From Pantoea alhagi (GTDB lineage Bacteria > Pseudomonadota > Gammaproteobacteria > Enterobacterales > Enterobacteriaceae): DNA of 64,000 bases. The translations under genes and the position numbers were made by a program. Positions 9,431 to 17,806 of the stretch are shown here, in pieces (position 1 is the first letter of the stretch; every line of letters begins with the position of its first letter). The notes beneath the pieces are model-generated. The model made no database searches, had not been told where the DNA came from, and saw nothing but the letters and a program-made list of their open reading frames with translations. The stretch lies in assembly GCF_002101395.1 (NCBI RefSeq), contig NZ_CP019707.1, positions 12,332-76,331 on the forward strand. Direction: 5' to 3'.

Positions 9431-9621
9431 AGCGATCTCCTTCGTTGGCAGAGTGAGTATGCCGGAAGATCTCTAAATGTGAATGGCACGATTATGCGGG
9501 AGACTTACAACTAGACTTCCGTAATAAAAGATGGTTAATATCTTTCGGTTGAAGGTTTTTTTGTTTTTCTTTTAGAGAAAAATAAGCCAAACTAATAAAA
9601 CCCTCATCATTCTATATTGCT

Positions 9622-10239
9622 TTAAGAGAAATCTTTATACTGTAAGGAGCATGAATTCACTGAAGAAGGATCTAAGCCAAAATGCGAAGTAAAGTTTCTT
9701 GAGAAACAGGAGGCAGAGCTGTATCCGCACTCAAGCGCTATAACTTTGATTGATTTATCAGATGTTTTTATCAATTTCAATGCAAGCTCCATACGTGTAT
9801 CACGTATTAATTGACGTAATGAAGTCCCTTCCTGTGCTAATCGTCTTCTTAAGGTGGCTCCACTTACATGCAGATCTTCTTCAAAATCAGATGAACACCA
9901 GTCACGAGTAGGGTTTGCAATAATTAAACTTTTGATTTTTTTACTTGCATTTTTTTTGCTGGTTGGAGTTTTTTTACTGTCTTTATGCTTGATTGCAAGT
10001 GAGAGATTGATGAGCGAGTGATGAATGATTGAACAGTCAATTTCGCTGGAGTCGGTTGCTAAAATAGAAATCAAATTTATCAGAAGCATCAGGCTCGGTA
10101 TTATTCTCTTTGATTCATTGTTAGCTACACAACACTTAACCGGCTGATAAGGCATTGCTTTAACTTTGCAGCTTATCTCTTCTAATACATCTAGTGGAAC
10201 TTTCAAAAACCAGGCTTTATTAATTGAAGTATTGTTCAT
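9622..10239 (-). CDS. AraC-family transcriptional regulator
   Basis: The 205-residue protein ends in a two-helix-turn-helix AraC domain: LHVSGATLRRRLAQEGTSL (first HTH), then IKVIALECGYSSASCFSRNF (second HTH, with the family's GY-S motif). The N-terminal part is short, lysine-rich and shows no recognised ligand domain. I chose the second ATG because GGAAGG precedes it at the right distance; the upstream ATG at 10257 has no ribosome site. It lies between the hydrolase/transporter genes and the IS, and before the IS arrived it was the nearest regulator upstream of the operon at 4.2-8.0 kb, so it may control that operon. Confidence 0.85.
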   Translation of the reverse strand: MNNTSINKAWFLKVPLDVLEEISCKVKAMPYQPVKCCVANNESKRIIPSLMLLINLISILATDSSEIDCSIIHHSLINLSLAIKHKDSKKTPTSKKNASKKIKSLIIANPTRDWCSSDFEEDLHVSGATLRRRLAQEGTSLRQLIRDTRMELALKLIKTSDKSIKVIALECGYSSASCFSRNFTSHFGLDPSSVNSCSLQYKDFS

Positions 10240-10454
10240 GTGTTTGCTTCCTTCCATATCGTAAAAGATAAATTATCATTATTTTGCAAATAACAATTCT
10301 AAATTTAATCTCAACTGGCAGAAGAGTTTTTTTATTTTAGCGGCGGTTATTATTGTTGAATTTACTCTCTTTGCAAGAGTCCTGCAGTAGTACAGAACTC
10401 CCCTTTAAGGCATACCTCTCAATTTTAAATGATTATACTGTATATTCTCCTGAA

Positions 10455-11228
10455 CTACTTACCTGCATTCAAAAAACGAAGCATTTCTGTATTAATTTCA
10501 TCTGCTTTTTCAAGCAAGGGTATATGTGAAGCATTATTCAGGATTTTTAACTCCCCTTTGCGGGCCTGAGCAAGCTGTCGTGCTGCGGTAGGGGTTGCAA
10601 CGATATCTTCTTCACCTACGATAACCAGAACCGGAAGGCCTTGTTTGCATGTTTTATCTGGGTTTATCTTTGCCAGCGCATCAGCACATCCGGCGTAACC
10701 TTCTGATGAAGTACTATATAACATTTGTTTCATACCTACGGCTGAAGGAGTTTCTCTGAACTGCGCAGTTACCCAGCGATTAAATATTTCATCAACGTAT
10801 GGATTGAGACCCTCAGTTCGTATATTTTTTGCCATCGAGACCCAGAATTCTTTAGACACTGGTGCAAGATAGGTATCAATCAGGATAACAGAGTTCAGAA
10901 TTTCAGGTACATTATCTGCAAGGTGTTGAGCAATTAAACCGCCGATTGAGACACCTGCTATAGAAAATGATTTGATATTGAAGTAATCAATTACGCTAAG
11001 AACATCATTTGCCATATCTTCAATCGTAAATGGCTCAGCTGAAAGTTCACTCAATCCATGTCCGCGCATATCAATAGACAGTACCCTGTAACTTTTCTTC
11101 AGAACATTAACCTGCTCATCCCAGATATGAAGGTTTGTACCTAGCGAATGAAGAAGCACCACAACCGGAGCATTTACATCCCCGACAATATTAACATGAA
11201 TAACCATTTTTCTAGGTTTGATGAACAT
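10455..11228 (-). CDS. Alpha/beta hydrolase (3-oxoadipate enol-lactonase-like)
   Basis: The 257-residue cytoplasmic protein has the alpha/beta-hydrolase fold: VVLLHSLGTNLHIWDEQ (oxyanion-hole strand), SIDMRGHGLS, the nucleophile elbow AGVSIGGL with S94, acid D208 (VGEEDIVATP) and H235 (NASHIPLLE). The family closest in pattern is PcaD/BioH-like lactonases and esterases. AAGGA precedes the ATG. Together with the tautomerase and exporter genes upstream on the same strand it forms a likely operon; a tautomerase plus enol-lactone hydrolase pair suggests handling of an enol or oxo-acid. The substrate cannot be read from the sequence. Confidence 0.85.
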   Translation of the reverse strand: MFIKPRKMVIHVNIVGDVNAPVVVLLHSLGTNLHIWDEQVNVLKKSYRVLSIDMRGHGLSELSAEPFTIEDMANDVLSVIDYFNIKSFSIAGVSIGGLIAQHLADNVPEILNSVILIDTYLAPVSKEFWVSMAKNIRTEGLNPYVDEIFNRWVTAQFRETPSAVGMKQMLYSTSSEGYAGCADALAKINPDKTCKQGLPVLVIVGEEDIVATPTAARQLAQARKGELKILNNASHIPLLEKADEINTEMLRFLNAGK

Positions 11229-11299
11229 TATAAATCCTTAAGGATGCTCGTTTTAATCAATGCATTTTAAGAGTATTAGCTTTAAACTCACACTTTGCA

Positions 11300-12253
11300 C
11301 TAGCTGGTTCTGACTGGTAAAACAACAGGCTTTGGTTTTTTGTATCTGAGGTATAGGTTATTAAGGATCAAGGCAGCTCCGGTAATACAGGCCCCTGTAA
11401 CTTCTGCAGCCCCAGGTATCACTGTTGTCATTGCAGAGATACTGAAGGCTGTGATAGGGACGATATCCATGAAAAGGACTCCGTTCATAGGAGTAAGGAT
11501 TTTATTGCCTATATTCCAGCAAAGAATACCTATAAAGCTTGCAATTAACGCCATATAAGCAACATGAGGTGCGATTGTAACAAGCGCGCTTGAGGTAGGT
11601 ATCGGTAAAAACCCTGAAAGATAGAATATTGCATTTAAAAAAATGATACTGCATACACCCAAGCAGGTCGTCAGTGTTGTATACTTCAACGGAGACCATT
11701 TAGGAAAAAATGAAGCGCCAATTGTGTAAATCACCCAGCAAAACACACCGATAATAATCAACGCGTTTGCTTTATAATTCCCTGGTGAGTCAAAAAGCGT
11801 ACTGTAATGACCTTTCGTTATTACTGTAATCACACCAAAAAAGGACATAACTATCAGGCCAATTGATATGCTTGGCGGAGCTACCTTTTTTACTAACCAA
11901 TTAACAAGAATGCCTATCATTGGCATGGTTGCCATCATAATCGATGCTGTCAATGCACCATCTTTCCCAGCCATTTGCTGACCTAAAAAAACAAAGAAAC
12001 CAAATCCGACAAAAGCAATTGTACCTAATAACCAGGCTAAGCCAATACGTTCACCTTTAAAGCTGAGGCCTGACCTTCCTTCAAGCATCAGCAGTGCGAT
12101 TATTAGGGCAATTCCGGAAAAGCCATAGCGAAGGGTGGTGAAGGTGTAGGGGTCAATATAGGTCAGGGCGCTGGTCATAATTGGAAACCCAGCGCCCCAT
12201 GATAATGTGGCGATTAGACAGCATATTACGCCTGTAGAATATGTACTTTTCAT
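11300..12253 (-). CDS. EamA-family (DMT superfamily) transporter
   Basis: The 317-residue product shows about ten hydrophobic segments in two EamA repeats, with the usual opening LIATLSWGAGFP and YTFTTLRYGFSG in the first repeat. Family members move metabolites, often exporting amino acids or other small molecules across the inner membrane. I started at the ATG at 12253 (MKSTYSTG); the longer frame adds 16 residues without a ribosome site and would spoil the first membrane helix. It sits between the tautomerase and the hydrolase on the same strand and may export the island's product or a toxic intermediate. Confidence 0.85.
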   Translation of the reverse strand: MKSTYSTGVICCLIATLSWGAGFPIMTSALTYIDPYTFTTLRYGFSGIALIIALLMLEGRSGLSFKGERIGLAWLLGTIAFVGFGFFVFLGQQMAGKDGALTASIMMATMPMIGILVNWLVKKVAPPSISIGLIVMSFFGVITVITKGHYSTLFDSPGNYKANALIIIGVFCWVIYTIGASFFPKWSPLKYTTLTTCLGVCSIIFLNAIFYLSGFLPIPTSSALVTIAPHVAYMALIASFIGILCWNIGNKILTPMNGVLFMDIVPITAFSISAMTTVIPGAAEVTGACITGAALILNNLYLRYKKPKPVVLPVRTS

Positions 12254-12367
12254 TTTTTCAATCTCATTAAAAATTATTAAATGAATACATTGATTTTGCA
12301 AGTCAGATTTAATTGCTTGATTATTTACAATGCATCCACTGTAATAGTAAAGTTACGTCTTCTAAAC

Positions 12368-12553
12368 TCATCGTTCAGTCATGAATTTTCCGGCTTTTGC
12401 CCAGTGTTCCTTGGGGACTTCAATAATCAGGACGTCCAGACTTTCCGGTTTGCAGTTGAGTGTTTCAACAGCGACCCGTGTCACTTCACTGGCAAAGCTA
12501 CGTTTTTGCTCGGGGGTGCGCCCCGGCGGCATCTCTAAACGAATAATAGGCAT
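12368..12553 (-). CDS. 4-oxalocrotonate tautomerase-family enzyme
   Basis: The 61-residue protein is the full size of a 4-oxalocrotonate tautomerase subunit. After removal of Met the N-terminus is Pro (MPIIRLEMPPGRT), the catalytic base of this family, and an arginine occurs at the family's usual position near residue 12. Such enzymes shift enol-keto double bonds and assemble as hexamers. It is the first gene of the group running through the transporter and hydrolase, and is divergent from the LysR regulator 116 bp away. Confidence 0.88.
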   Translation of the reverse strand: MPIIRLEMPPGRTPEQKRSFASEVTRVAVETLNCKPESLDVLIIEVPKEHWAKAGKFMTER

Positions 12554-12669
12554 TTTATATCTCTTATATCAGCCCCCGAAATGGGAGCAACCACAACATG
12601 ATTACTTAATGCGTATTAATGATAAATATGTGTTAAGTTATAGATGTTTAAACCAATAGGTTCATAATC
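12554..12669. promoter_or_regulatory. Divergent promoter region between tautomerase operon and lysR gene
   Basis: This 116-bp AT-rich gap carries both start regions. LysR regulators usually bind such gaps and control the divergent operon; no single operator can be assigned by eye. Confidence 0.5.
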
Positions 12670-13560
12670 ATGGATAAGCTTGCTGGAATGGAGATGTTTG
12701 TACGGGTAGTGAATTGCGGCAGCTTCACTGCTGCTGCTGATGCTTGCGGCGTATCGGTTACCATGGTTGCTAAACAGATAAGAGCGATTGAAGAACGTCT
12801 GGGAGCGCGTCTGCTTCACAGAACGACGCGCCGGCAACAGTTAACGGAAGTGGGACAACTTTACTACGATCGCTGTCAGCGTGTACTTTCAGAGTTTTCA
12901 TTAGCTGAAAATAGTGCATTAGAGCTTCAGTCCTCTCCCCGGGGGTTGGTCAAAATGTTAGCGCCTATCAGCTTTGGCTATCAGTTTTTAGTTCCTGAGC
13001 TAAGCGTATATATGTCAATCAATCCTGATGTAGACGTTATGTTAACACTTGAGAACCGGATTTCTAGCTTTAGTGAGGGGTCTTACGAGCTTGCTATCCA
13101 GGTTGGCAATATAAATGAGCCGGGCATTGTTGCAAGGCCCTTAAAATCCTACCGCAGAATTATGGCTGCATCCCCCCGTTATCTTAGTGTTCACGGTATT
13201 CCTAAACACCCAGGTGAACTTATAAACCATAGTTGCCTTGGAATTTCTTACTGGCTTACGCCTAACCGATGGGATTTAATAGGACCTGACAATCAGCTTT
13301 TCAAAGCTTCGGTCAAAGGCCGCTTTATGTCTAATCAGGGAAACGCGCTCAGAATAGCAGCACTTAATGATTGCGGGATCGTTCTCCAGCCGGAATCAAT
13401 TTTACTGGGTGATATTTTACAGGGTAGCCTTGTGCATATTTTACCCGAATGGTCTTATAAATCGACTCCAATGTATCTGACTTATCAGCAGGATTGCCGT
13501 CCATCAGCCAAATTACGCAGCTTGATAGACTTTTTAATAGAGAGGTTTGGTGCTGAATAA
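12670..13560 (+). CDS. LysR-family transcriptional regulator
   Basis: The 296-residue protein opens with the LysR winged helix (MEMFVRVVNCGSFTAAADACGVS... with the recognition helix near 30-50, then RLLHRTTRRQQLTEVG) and continues with a two-lobe co-inducer domain (about 90-296). It is divergent from the tautomerase-transporter-hydrolase genes, the standard layout for a regulator of the neighbouring operon. A short AGG lies before the ATG. The protein's codon use and AT content match the island, so it probably arrived with it. Confidence 0.92.
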   Translation: MDKLAGMEMFVRVVNCGSFTAAADACGVSVTMVAKQIRAIEERLGARLLHRTTRRQQLTEVGQLYYDRCQRVLSEFSLAENSALELQSSPRGLVKMLAPISFGYQFLVPELSVYMSINPDVDVMLTLENRISSFSEGSYELAIQVGNINEPGIVARPLKSYRRIMAASPRYLSVHGIPKHPGELINHSCLGISYWLTPNRWDLIGPDNQLFKASVKGRFMSNQGNALRIAALNDCGIVLQPESILLGDILQGSLVHILPEWSYKSTPMYLTYQQDCRPSAKLRSLIDFLIERFGAE

Positions 13561-14083
13561 TCCAAACGGTACCTCAAACAAGTCAGGGGGAACGAATAAT
13601 AAAAATAGGTCATTACCTTCACCTTTCTAAATTAAAAAGCTGTTCGACCTACCCGATTATTCGGTCTCATACTCTGCATTCGGTATTGTGTAAGAATGCA
13701 GTCGATATGCAATTTTACGCGCTTTACGGTGTTCAAACCATTCTGCGGCGCATGCTGGCTTCGCATCATTCCCAAGACATTCAGCTCAGGATTGCTGAGT
13801 TTCAAGATAGTGGCCAGACTACCTGTTTACGCTTAAAGTGTAGTGGTTTACTAAATTTAGCATCTTTAACAAATGATCGCGCTACGTGAATTCTGTTGAA
13901 AATCCGATGTGATTCCTACAAAGCGTAAAAATGTGGCCGGGTATACCCAAATGTCATAGGGTAACTCCCCCCTGAAATCCCCTAATGTCATTATCTATAT
14001 GTCATAGGTATGATTGTCATAACCTAAATGCCATGGGGCAGTTCGTCCTTAGGGCATTCTTGTGAGGTATTGATGCCGAGGAC
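13561..14083. other. Intergenic region with repeated TGTCATAGG-type motifs
   Basis: No gene is supported. The region marks the right edge of the accessory island. Its last 140 bp hold the repeated motif listed next. Confidence 0.5.
13951..14036. repeat. Cluster of ATGTCATAGG-like repeats
   Basis: ATGTCATAGG occurs exactly at 13951 and 13999, with weaker copies at 13985 (ATGTCATTAT), 14014 (TTGTCATAAC) and 14028 (ATGCCATGGG). Five related units within 86 bp, just upstream of the next two-gene unit, suggest a protein-binding region such as an operator. Confidence 0.45.
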
Positions 14084-14326
14084 GTGTTGCATGGCTGCGT
14101 AACGTTTTGCAGGCTCGATCAGTCGATTGAAAAAGAACAAGTAACGCGCTTAATGCTGGGTAATTTCCGTTTTCCAAACGGCCCCCTATTGAGATACAGT
14201 TTTTATGAAAGTAACCGCTTTCACGTTCATGGCCAATACATCATTCTATGGCTTTTAACTTCGGCTACAGCTCAACAGGCCTATGAAAATGTATTGGGAT
14301 GGGCTGCTAATGGGATACTTATATAA
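14084..14326 (+). CDS. Hypothetical protein, coupled to the RNase H-like gene
   Basis: The 80-codon frame starts at a GTG and ends in TAATG, whose last bases form the ATG of the next gene, so the two are likely translated together. The product (with LMLGNFRFPNGPLLRYSFYE and a hydrophobic HGQYIILWLLTS segment) is not recognised. The start is uncertain because no clear ribosome site precedes the GTG; an internal ATG at codon 24 is an alternative. Confidence 0.5.
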   Translation: MLHGCVTFCRLDQSIEKEQVTRLMLGNFRFPNGPLLRYSFYESNRFHVHGQYIILWLLTSATAQQAYENVLGWAANGILI

Positions 14327-14700
14327 TGGTTAGAACAGTTCATATTTATTCGACAGGTAGTTGTAACCAGCAAAAACGCGAAGGCTTTGCACGAGTACTG
14401 ATAGAGCGGGAAAACAAGAAAACGCCGATGACATTTCACTATCAGGACACGACCTCAAAACGCAGCTTAATGCAGGGATTGATAGATGGTGTCCTGCAGC
14501 TTGATGAACCTTGTCATGTAGTGTTGGTTACATCATCACCGCTTGCCCTTGAAAAGGCCGCCGCAGGTGAAGGTCCAAATCGGGACCTTATTTACGAGCT
14601 GTATCGTGTTCTGGCAGCGAAAGGCTGCACGTATGAGTTTAATTTTCGCGAAGGGCAGGGAATCGAATTAAACAAATACATTCAGGCCGACTCGAGTTAA
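14326..14700 (+). CDS. RNase HI-fold protein lacking catalytic carboxylates
   Basis: The 124-residue protein follows the RNase HI plan closely. HIYSTGSC replaces the enzyme's strand-1 motif (F/Y-T-D-G-S-C); TTSKRSLMQGLIDGV replaces the helix with the catalytic Glu (TTNNRMELMA); VVLVTSSP replaces the strand with the catalytic Asp (STDSQ). Thus all three first acids (D10, E48, D70 in E. coli) are T10, S47 and S70 here, and the C-terminal H-x-G/D134 region is shortened. It can hardly cleave RNA-DNA hybrids by the usual two-metal route, so a binding or regulatory role is more likely. It overlaps the upstream gene by one base. Confidence 0.7.
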   Translation: MVRTVHIYSTGSCNQQKREGFARVLIERENKKTPMTFHYQDTTSKRSLMQGLIDGVLQLDEPCHVVLVTSSPLALEKAAAGEGPNRDLIYELYRVLAAKGCTYEFNFREGQGIELNKYIQADSS

Positions 14701-15199
14701 CGTCATGCAGTTGACAGGCTGGCGAGCAGTGCGCAGTCAGCCTCTGTATGCCGCACAGCGGCATGAAGGTGCCATCCGGTGCGAAATGTCACCCTGCAGC
14801 TGAACGGCGCCGGTAGCGCGGCGCAGCCGCTCTCAGACGCTTATACAGCACAAACCCAACCACGCCCTGCGAGACGCCGTTAAGCAGCGGTCTGTTAGCG
14901 ATTCAGAAGTCTGACGGTCGGAGACAAAAGAACCTTTCAGCGACACTACCTACAGCAACACCGATGTGTTAGTTACAACACCCATTTATCAGCCACTGCA
15001 GTACCGGCCCTGCGGGCCGGCGCGGCGGGGACTGTTCAGTGGGGGCAACCCTGCTTCAGGTACGGCGCAGGTCTGGTCCGGGTGGAGTTTGGTGCTTCAT
15101 GTTTTGCTCGATTCGGGGGGTAAAATGAAAGTATTATTGAATGTTGTAACTAATTGCTCTTTCCCGCCGGTAAACGGCGGGAGCTACTTGAGAATATGA
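14701..15199. other. Intergenic stretch beyond the RepFIIA origin
   Basis: No gene seen. A strong hairpin, CCCGCCG GTAAA CGGCGGG, lies at 15164-15183 but lacks a T-run, so it is not an obvious terminator. Confidence 0.45.
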
Positions 15200-15498
15200 G
15201 CGGCGCGGCAAGCGAAGGAATTAAGCTTATCCACGTAAAATGCCTGCATGAACACCTTATTTATTATTTTGATTATTTCTTTCTGACGTTAGTCAGGATT
15301 GTTTTGCGCGTAGCCGTGATTGTGTATGCCGGTAAGCTCAGAATATTGATTGCGGGTAACTGTGGCTAAAAAAAACGGTGCCACATTTTTGGCCTCGTTT
15401 GCGGTTTTGCGGGAGCATATACCGACGCAGATTCGGACATTCCGGGAGCGGCACAAACGACTTTACCGCCAGTTAAGGCGGTAAAAATAGCAGGGGTG
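15200..15498. other. Probable RepFIIA origin region (oriR/CIS)
   Basis: IncFII-type origins lie just downstream of repA, with a CIS segment between. Here, downstream of the minus-strand repA stop, there is an inverted repeat TGTGGC...GCCACA with an A/T-run loop (15361-15385), an AT-rich segment (15250-15300) and a near-consensus DnaA box TTATCCACG at 15228-15236. Placement is by analogy with R1/R100. Confidence 0.5.
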
Positions 15499-16431
15499 TC
15501 AGTGAACGATATCAGGTATTTCGGAGAGCGCGGGCTCATAGTCGAGGCCCAGCTCCAGCTGTCGCAGACACTTCCAGACCAGGCGGTCAAAGTCTTCAGG
15601 TGAAAGATTTCGCCATACGTGGGCCGGACGCGTGCACAGCAGCTTGGCCATCGCGTTACGCCTGTCATCGAGTGGTAACTTGCTCAGGCGCTTGCGGCGC
15701 TTCTGCTTTGACGCCTTTTCACGGCGGCTTATCAGCGTGGCCATGCGCATGTTTTCATACCAGCGCCGGCGTGCGGCGCGAACGGAAGCATGCGTGCCCG
15801 GCTCAATGATGCCGTCGGCCTCAGCAGCGAGCCGCTCATTGCGCTCCGCCAGAAATTTGTCCATGTCGATACCGCAAAGCTGCCAGAACCGGTCAGTCAG
15901 CACGATATGGCGCGGCATGCAATAACCCGTCATGGGGTCCATTTCCAGGTCCGGTCTTTCAATCAGGCCATAGCGCTCCCATTCCTCAAACAGGCGGGAA
16001 AGCCGGCTGGGTTCAACGCGCGTTTTCGGAATAACGTTGCCCTGCTCATCTTTTGGGCTCAGCTCGTCAGCCAGTCTGCTGCCGTTGAAGGTAACCACAG
16101 ACGTGGCCAGATCTGCGCGCTGAACGCACAGCGGCCACATGGCGTCATACAGTGCCTGTTTTTCCGGACGGAAATCACGTTTTCGTCCTGCGACGTCGCG
16201 CAGCAGGACAAAATAGGGATGGCGGGACATGCGCTGGCGCAGCGTCATTTTACCCGTGCGCTTGTCTTTCACTACAAGCCGGCTCATGGCGTGCCCCATC
16301 TGCCCGGGCAGGCGCCGGTAGCCCTCTGGCGCAAACCACTCCGGATTAGCGCATTTGCATGCTGTGGAATGATCGCCACGGTGGCGATTATCAGGCCGGC
16401 TAGCCTGTTGAGACGAAGTGAGGTTAACCAC
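15499..16431 (-). CDS. repA: RepFIIA-family replication initiation protein RepA
   Basis: The 310-residue protein belongs to the RepA family of IncFII/IncL-M-type replicons. Recognisable segments are NPEWFAPEGYRRLPGQMGHAMSRLVVKD, LRQRMSRHPYFVLLRDVAGRKRDFRPEKQALYDAMWPL-like text and the basic ARRRWYENMRMATLISRREKA region. It is cis-acting and starts replication at the adjacent oriR. The GTG start overlaps the end of a 23-codon leader gene (tap), the translational coupling expected for this family. The CopA antisense RNA and CopB repressor upstream complete the copy-control circuit. It is one of two replicons in the window. Confidence 0.93.
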   Translation of the reverse strand: MVNLTSSQQASRPDNRHRGDHSTACKCANPEWFAPEGYRRLPGQMGHAMSRLVVKDKRTGKMTLRQRMSRHPYFVLLRDVAGRKRDFRPEKQALYDAMWPLCVQRADLATSVVTFNGSRLADELSPKDEQGNVIPKTRVEPSRLSRLFEEWERYGLIERPDLEMDPMTGYCMPRHIVLTDRFWQLCGIDMDKFLAERNERLAAEADGIIEPGTHASVRAARRRWYENMRMATLISRREKASKQKRRKRLSKLPLDDRRNAMAKLLCTRPAHVWRNLSPEDFDRLVWKCLRQLELGLDYEPALSEIPDIVH

Positions 16432-16495
16432 CCCGCCCTACGCTTAAATTGCACAGCAGGAGTACGCACAGAACAAATTGTCTTTTTCCGGGCAT
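16424..16495 (-). CDS. tap: RepA leader peptide (Tap/RepL)
   Basis: A 23-codon frame begins MPGKRQF and continues LCVLLLCNLS, very like the RepA leader peptide of IncFII plasmids. It ends in TAA inside the repA start region, overlapping repA by 8 bp. In this family, translation of the leader opens the repA ribosome site, and CopA antisense RNA blocks leader translation. Confidence 0.85.
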   Translation of the reverse strand: MPGKRQFVLCVLLLCNLSVGRGG

Positions 16496-16506
16496 AATTC
16501 TATACT
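16478..16506 (+). promoter_or_regulatory. Promoter of CopA antisense RNA
   Basis: TTGTCT at 16478-16483 and TATACT at 16501-16506 are 17 bp apart on the plus strand, directly upstream of the antisense RNA and opposite the repA leader. Confidence 0.7.
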
Positions 16507-16512
16507 CCCCGC

Positions 16513-16596
16513 ATAGAGCAATCGTTCTATGCGGTTCTCTAGGGCCCCGGTAATCTTGTCCTGTCGCCAAACTAGAAAGATTATCGGGGTTTTTTC
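16513..16596 (+). ncRNA. copA: CopA-type antisense RNA controlling repA
   Basis: On the plus strand, opposite the repA mRNA leader, a small stem-loop (GCATAGA/TCTATGC, 16511-16532) is followed by a larger one with arms CCCCGGTAATCTT and AAGATTATCGGGG (16545-16589) and a T-run (16590-16595). This is the two-hairpin, about 85-nt form of CopA/Inc RNA; the second hairpin also ends transcription. It pairs with the leader and prevents Tap and hence RepA translation. Confidence 0.85.
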
Positions 16597-16715
16597 TTTT
16601 CTGATTTGGTTATACCGCCTCAGATCCCTGCCACCTTATGGTGTGGCCAGCCATCAATCCTTAACTGTCCGTAATCTATCACTCAGAAACGCTTTCGGCA
16701 ATAAAGTCACCCCGG

Positions 16716-16970
16716 TTACAGCAGTTCGCTGTTCCGCGCTTCAGCCTCAATCATCATTTCAAGCAGGTCGGCCTGCGTTATTCCCTTTAACTCACAAAGT
16801 TTTACCAGAACCTCTTTCACTTCCGGCCTGACAAAAACGTTGATCTCTTTATGAGTTTCACGTTTCCTCGCCTTATAGGCGCGAACGCGATCCTTATGAG
16901 GAGTTGGCTGCTCTCTGTTACGGGTGCGTTTCTTTTCGGGAGCTGATGTTACTGAATCACGGGGGCTCAT
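16716..16970 (-). CDS. copB: Copy-number repressor CopB/RepA2-like
   Basis: The 84-residue protein is small and basic with a ribbon-helix-helix-like C-terminal half (RKRETHKEINVFVRPEVKE then LCELKGITQADLLEMMIEAEA), matching CopB/RepA2 of IncFII plasmids, which represses the repA promoter. I chose the ATG at 16970 because GTAGGAGC precedes it; the longer frame adds six residues without support. It is upstream of the CopA/tap/repA block in the standard order. Confidence 0.85.
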   Translation of the reverse strand: MSPRDSVTSAPEKKRTRNREQPTPHKDRVRAYKARKRETHKEINVFVRPEVKEVLVKLCELKGITQADLLEMMIEAEARNSELL

Positions 16971-17288
16971 GCTCCTACCCTGCTGCAAAATAAGACTTTC
17001 CGCAGCATATCATAAGCCTAATCAGTAATAAGCCTTAATTGTGATGCTTCACAGCCGCTGGCGAACGGGCTGTTTCGGCGTTACGAACGGGTAATACGTT
17101 ATGTCAGCCTTCATTCACTGCCCGTATCCCTGCGTAAATGCCAGGGTTGCAGGCAGCCATTGGCCAGATCCGGCATATTCTCCGACAGGACAGGCATTCG
17201 CATTGGTTTCTCCAAGGGTCGTGAGCGTACGGGATTTTCAATCCTGGACGCGAGGGACCGGCCAACCGCAGGGCGGCAGGCCGTTTGT
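16971..17288. other. Gap between copB and the tra region
   Basis: About 320 bp holding the copB promoter region. No gene, FinO or TraX homolog is visible, although F places traX and finO here. Confidence 0.5.
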
Positions 17289-17801
17289 TCAGTCTGCTTT
17301 GCCGGTTACAAGCACGTTCATCAGCCCTAAATCTGAATATGCGTAGCGCAGCAGCTGCAGACCGGCGAAGAACACTGCCGTGTTCAGAAAGGGCAGCAGC
17401 CACAGGCTCATGTTGTGCATGGCCATACCGGCCAGTGGTGGCATGATAAGCGCGCTTACGCCCGTGGACACAAACACAGCGGTCAGGTTTCGCCCGCGTG
17501 CAAAGCGTCCTTTTTCACGTCTCACCAGCTGCGGGTGCAGCAGAAGGGTCACGGGCATCATGCCAGGGCGGCTCTTCATTTCCCGGATGCGTGCCGTTTC
17601 GGTGACCGTCAGGTTATGAATATCTGAGAAACCCTGAATAAATGCCTCCACCACGCTCTGCACGGCTTTACTGCAGCGGGGCTCGCCGCCCCCCTTACTC
17701 CAGCGTCGAAGCAGCGCGCCTTTAGCCCTGAATTCAGGCAGCCAGGCCATCAGCATCATAAGGGAAACGGCCGCAGTGGCCGCAATCAGCAGTAATGTCA
17801 T
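17289..17801 (-). CDS. Hypothetical membrane protein downstream of traI
   Basis: The 170-residue protein has an N-terminal hydrophobic helix (residues 1-20) and two or three more near the C-terminus (about 105-155), separated by a basic cytoplasmic-looking middle. It starts 6 bp after the traI stop with a GGAG ribosome site, so it is the last gene of the tra operon. It takes the position of F traX, but is shorter and shows no TraX similarity that I can see. Function unknown. Confidence 0.7.
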   Translation of the reverse strand: MTLLLIAATAAVSLMMLMAWLPEFRAKGALLRRWSKGGGEPRCSKAVQSVVEAFIQGFSDIHNLTVTETARIREMKSRPGMMPVTLLLHPQLVRREKGRFARGRNLTAVFVSTGVSALIMPPLAGMAMHNMSLWLLPFLNTAVFFAGLQLLRYAYSDLGLMNVLVTGKAD

Positions 17802-17806
17802 AGGGT

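Larger units (their letters stand above)
8303..9509 (-). mobile_element. Intact IS3-family insertion sequence (IS407-like)
   Basis: The element is 1,207 bp. Its ends are imperfect inverted repeats beginning TGTAAATAGACCC at 8303 and, on the other strand, TGTAAGTCTCCC from 9509. The four bases ACTA occur directly outside both ends (8299-8302 and 9510-9513), a 4-bp target duplication as seen for the IS407-like branch of IS3. It encodes orfA and orfB linked by a run of A followed by G, the usual -1 frameshift site. All catalytic residues are present, so it may be active. It inserted between the AraC-type regulator and the YrdC-GAPDH-PEP operon. Confidence 0.9.
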
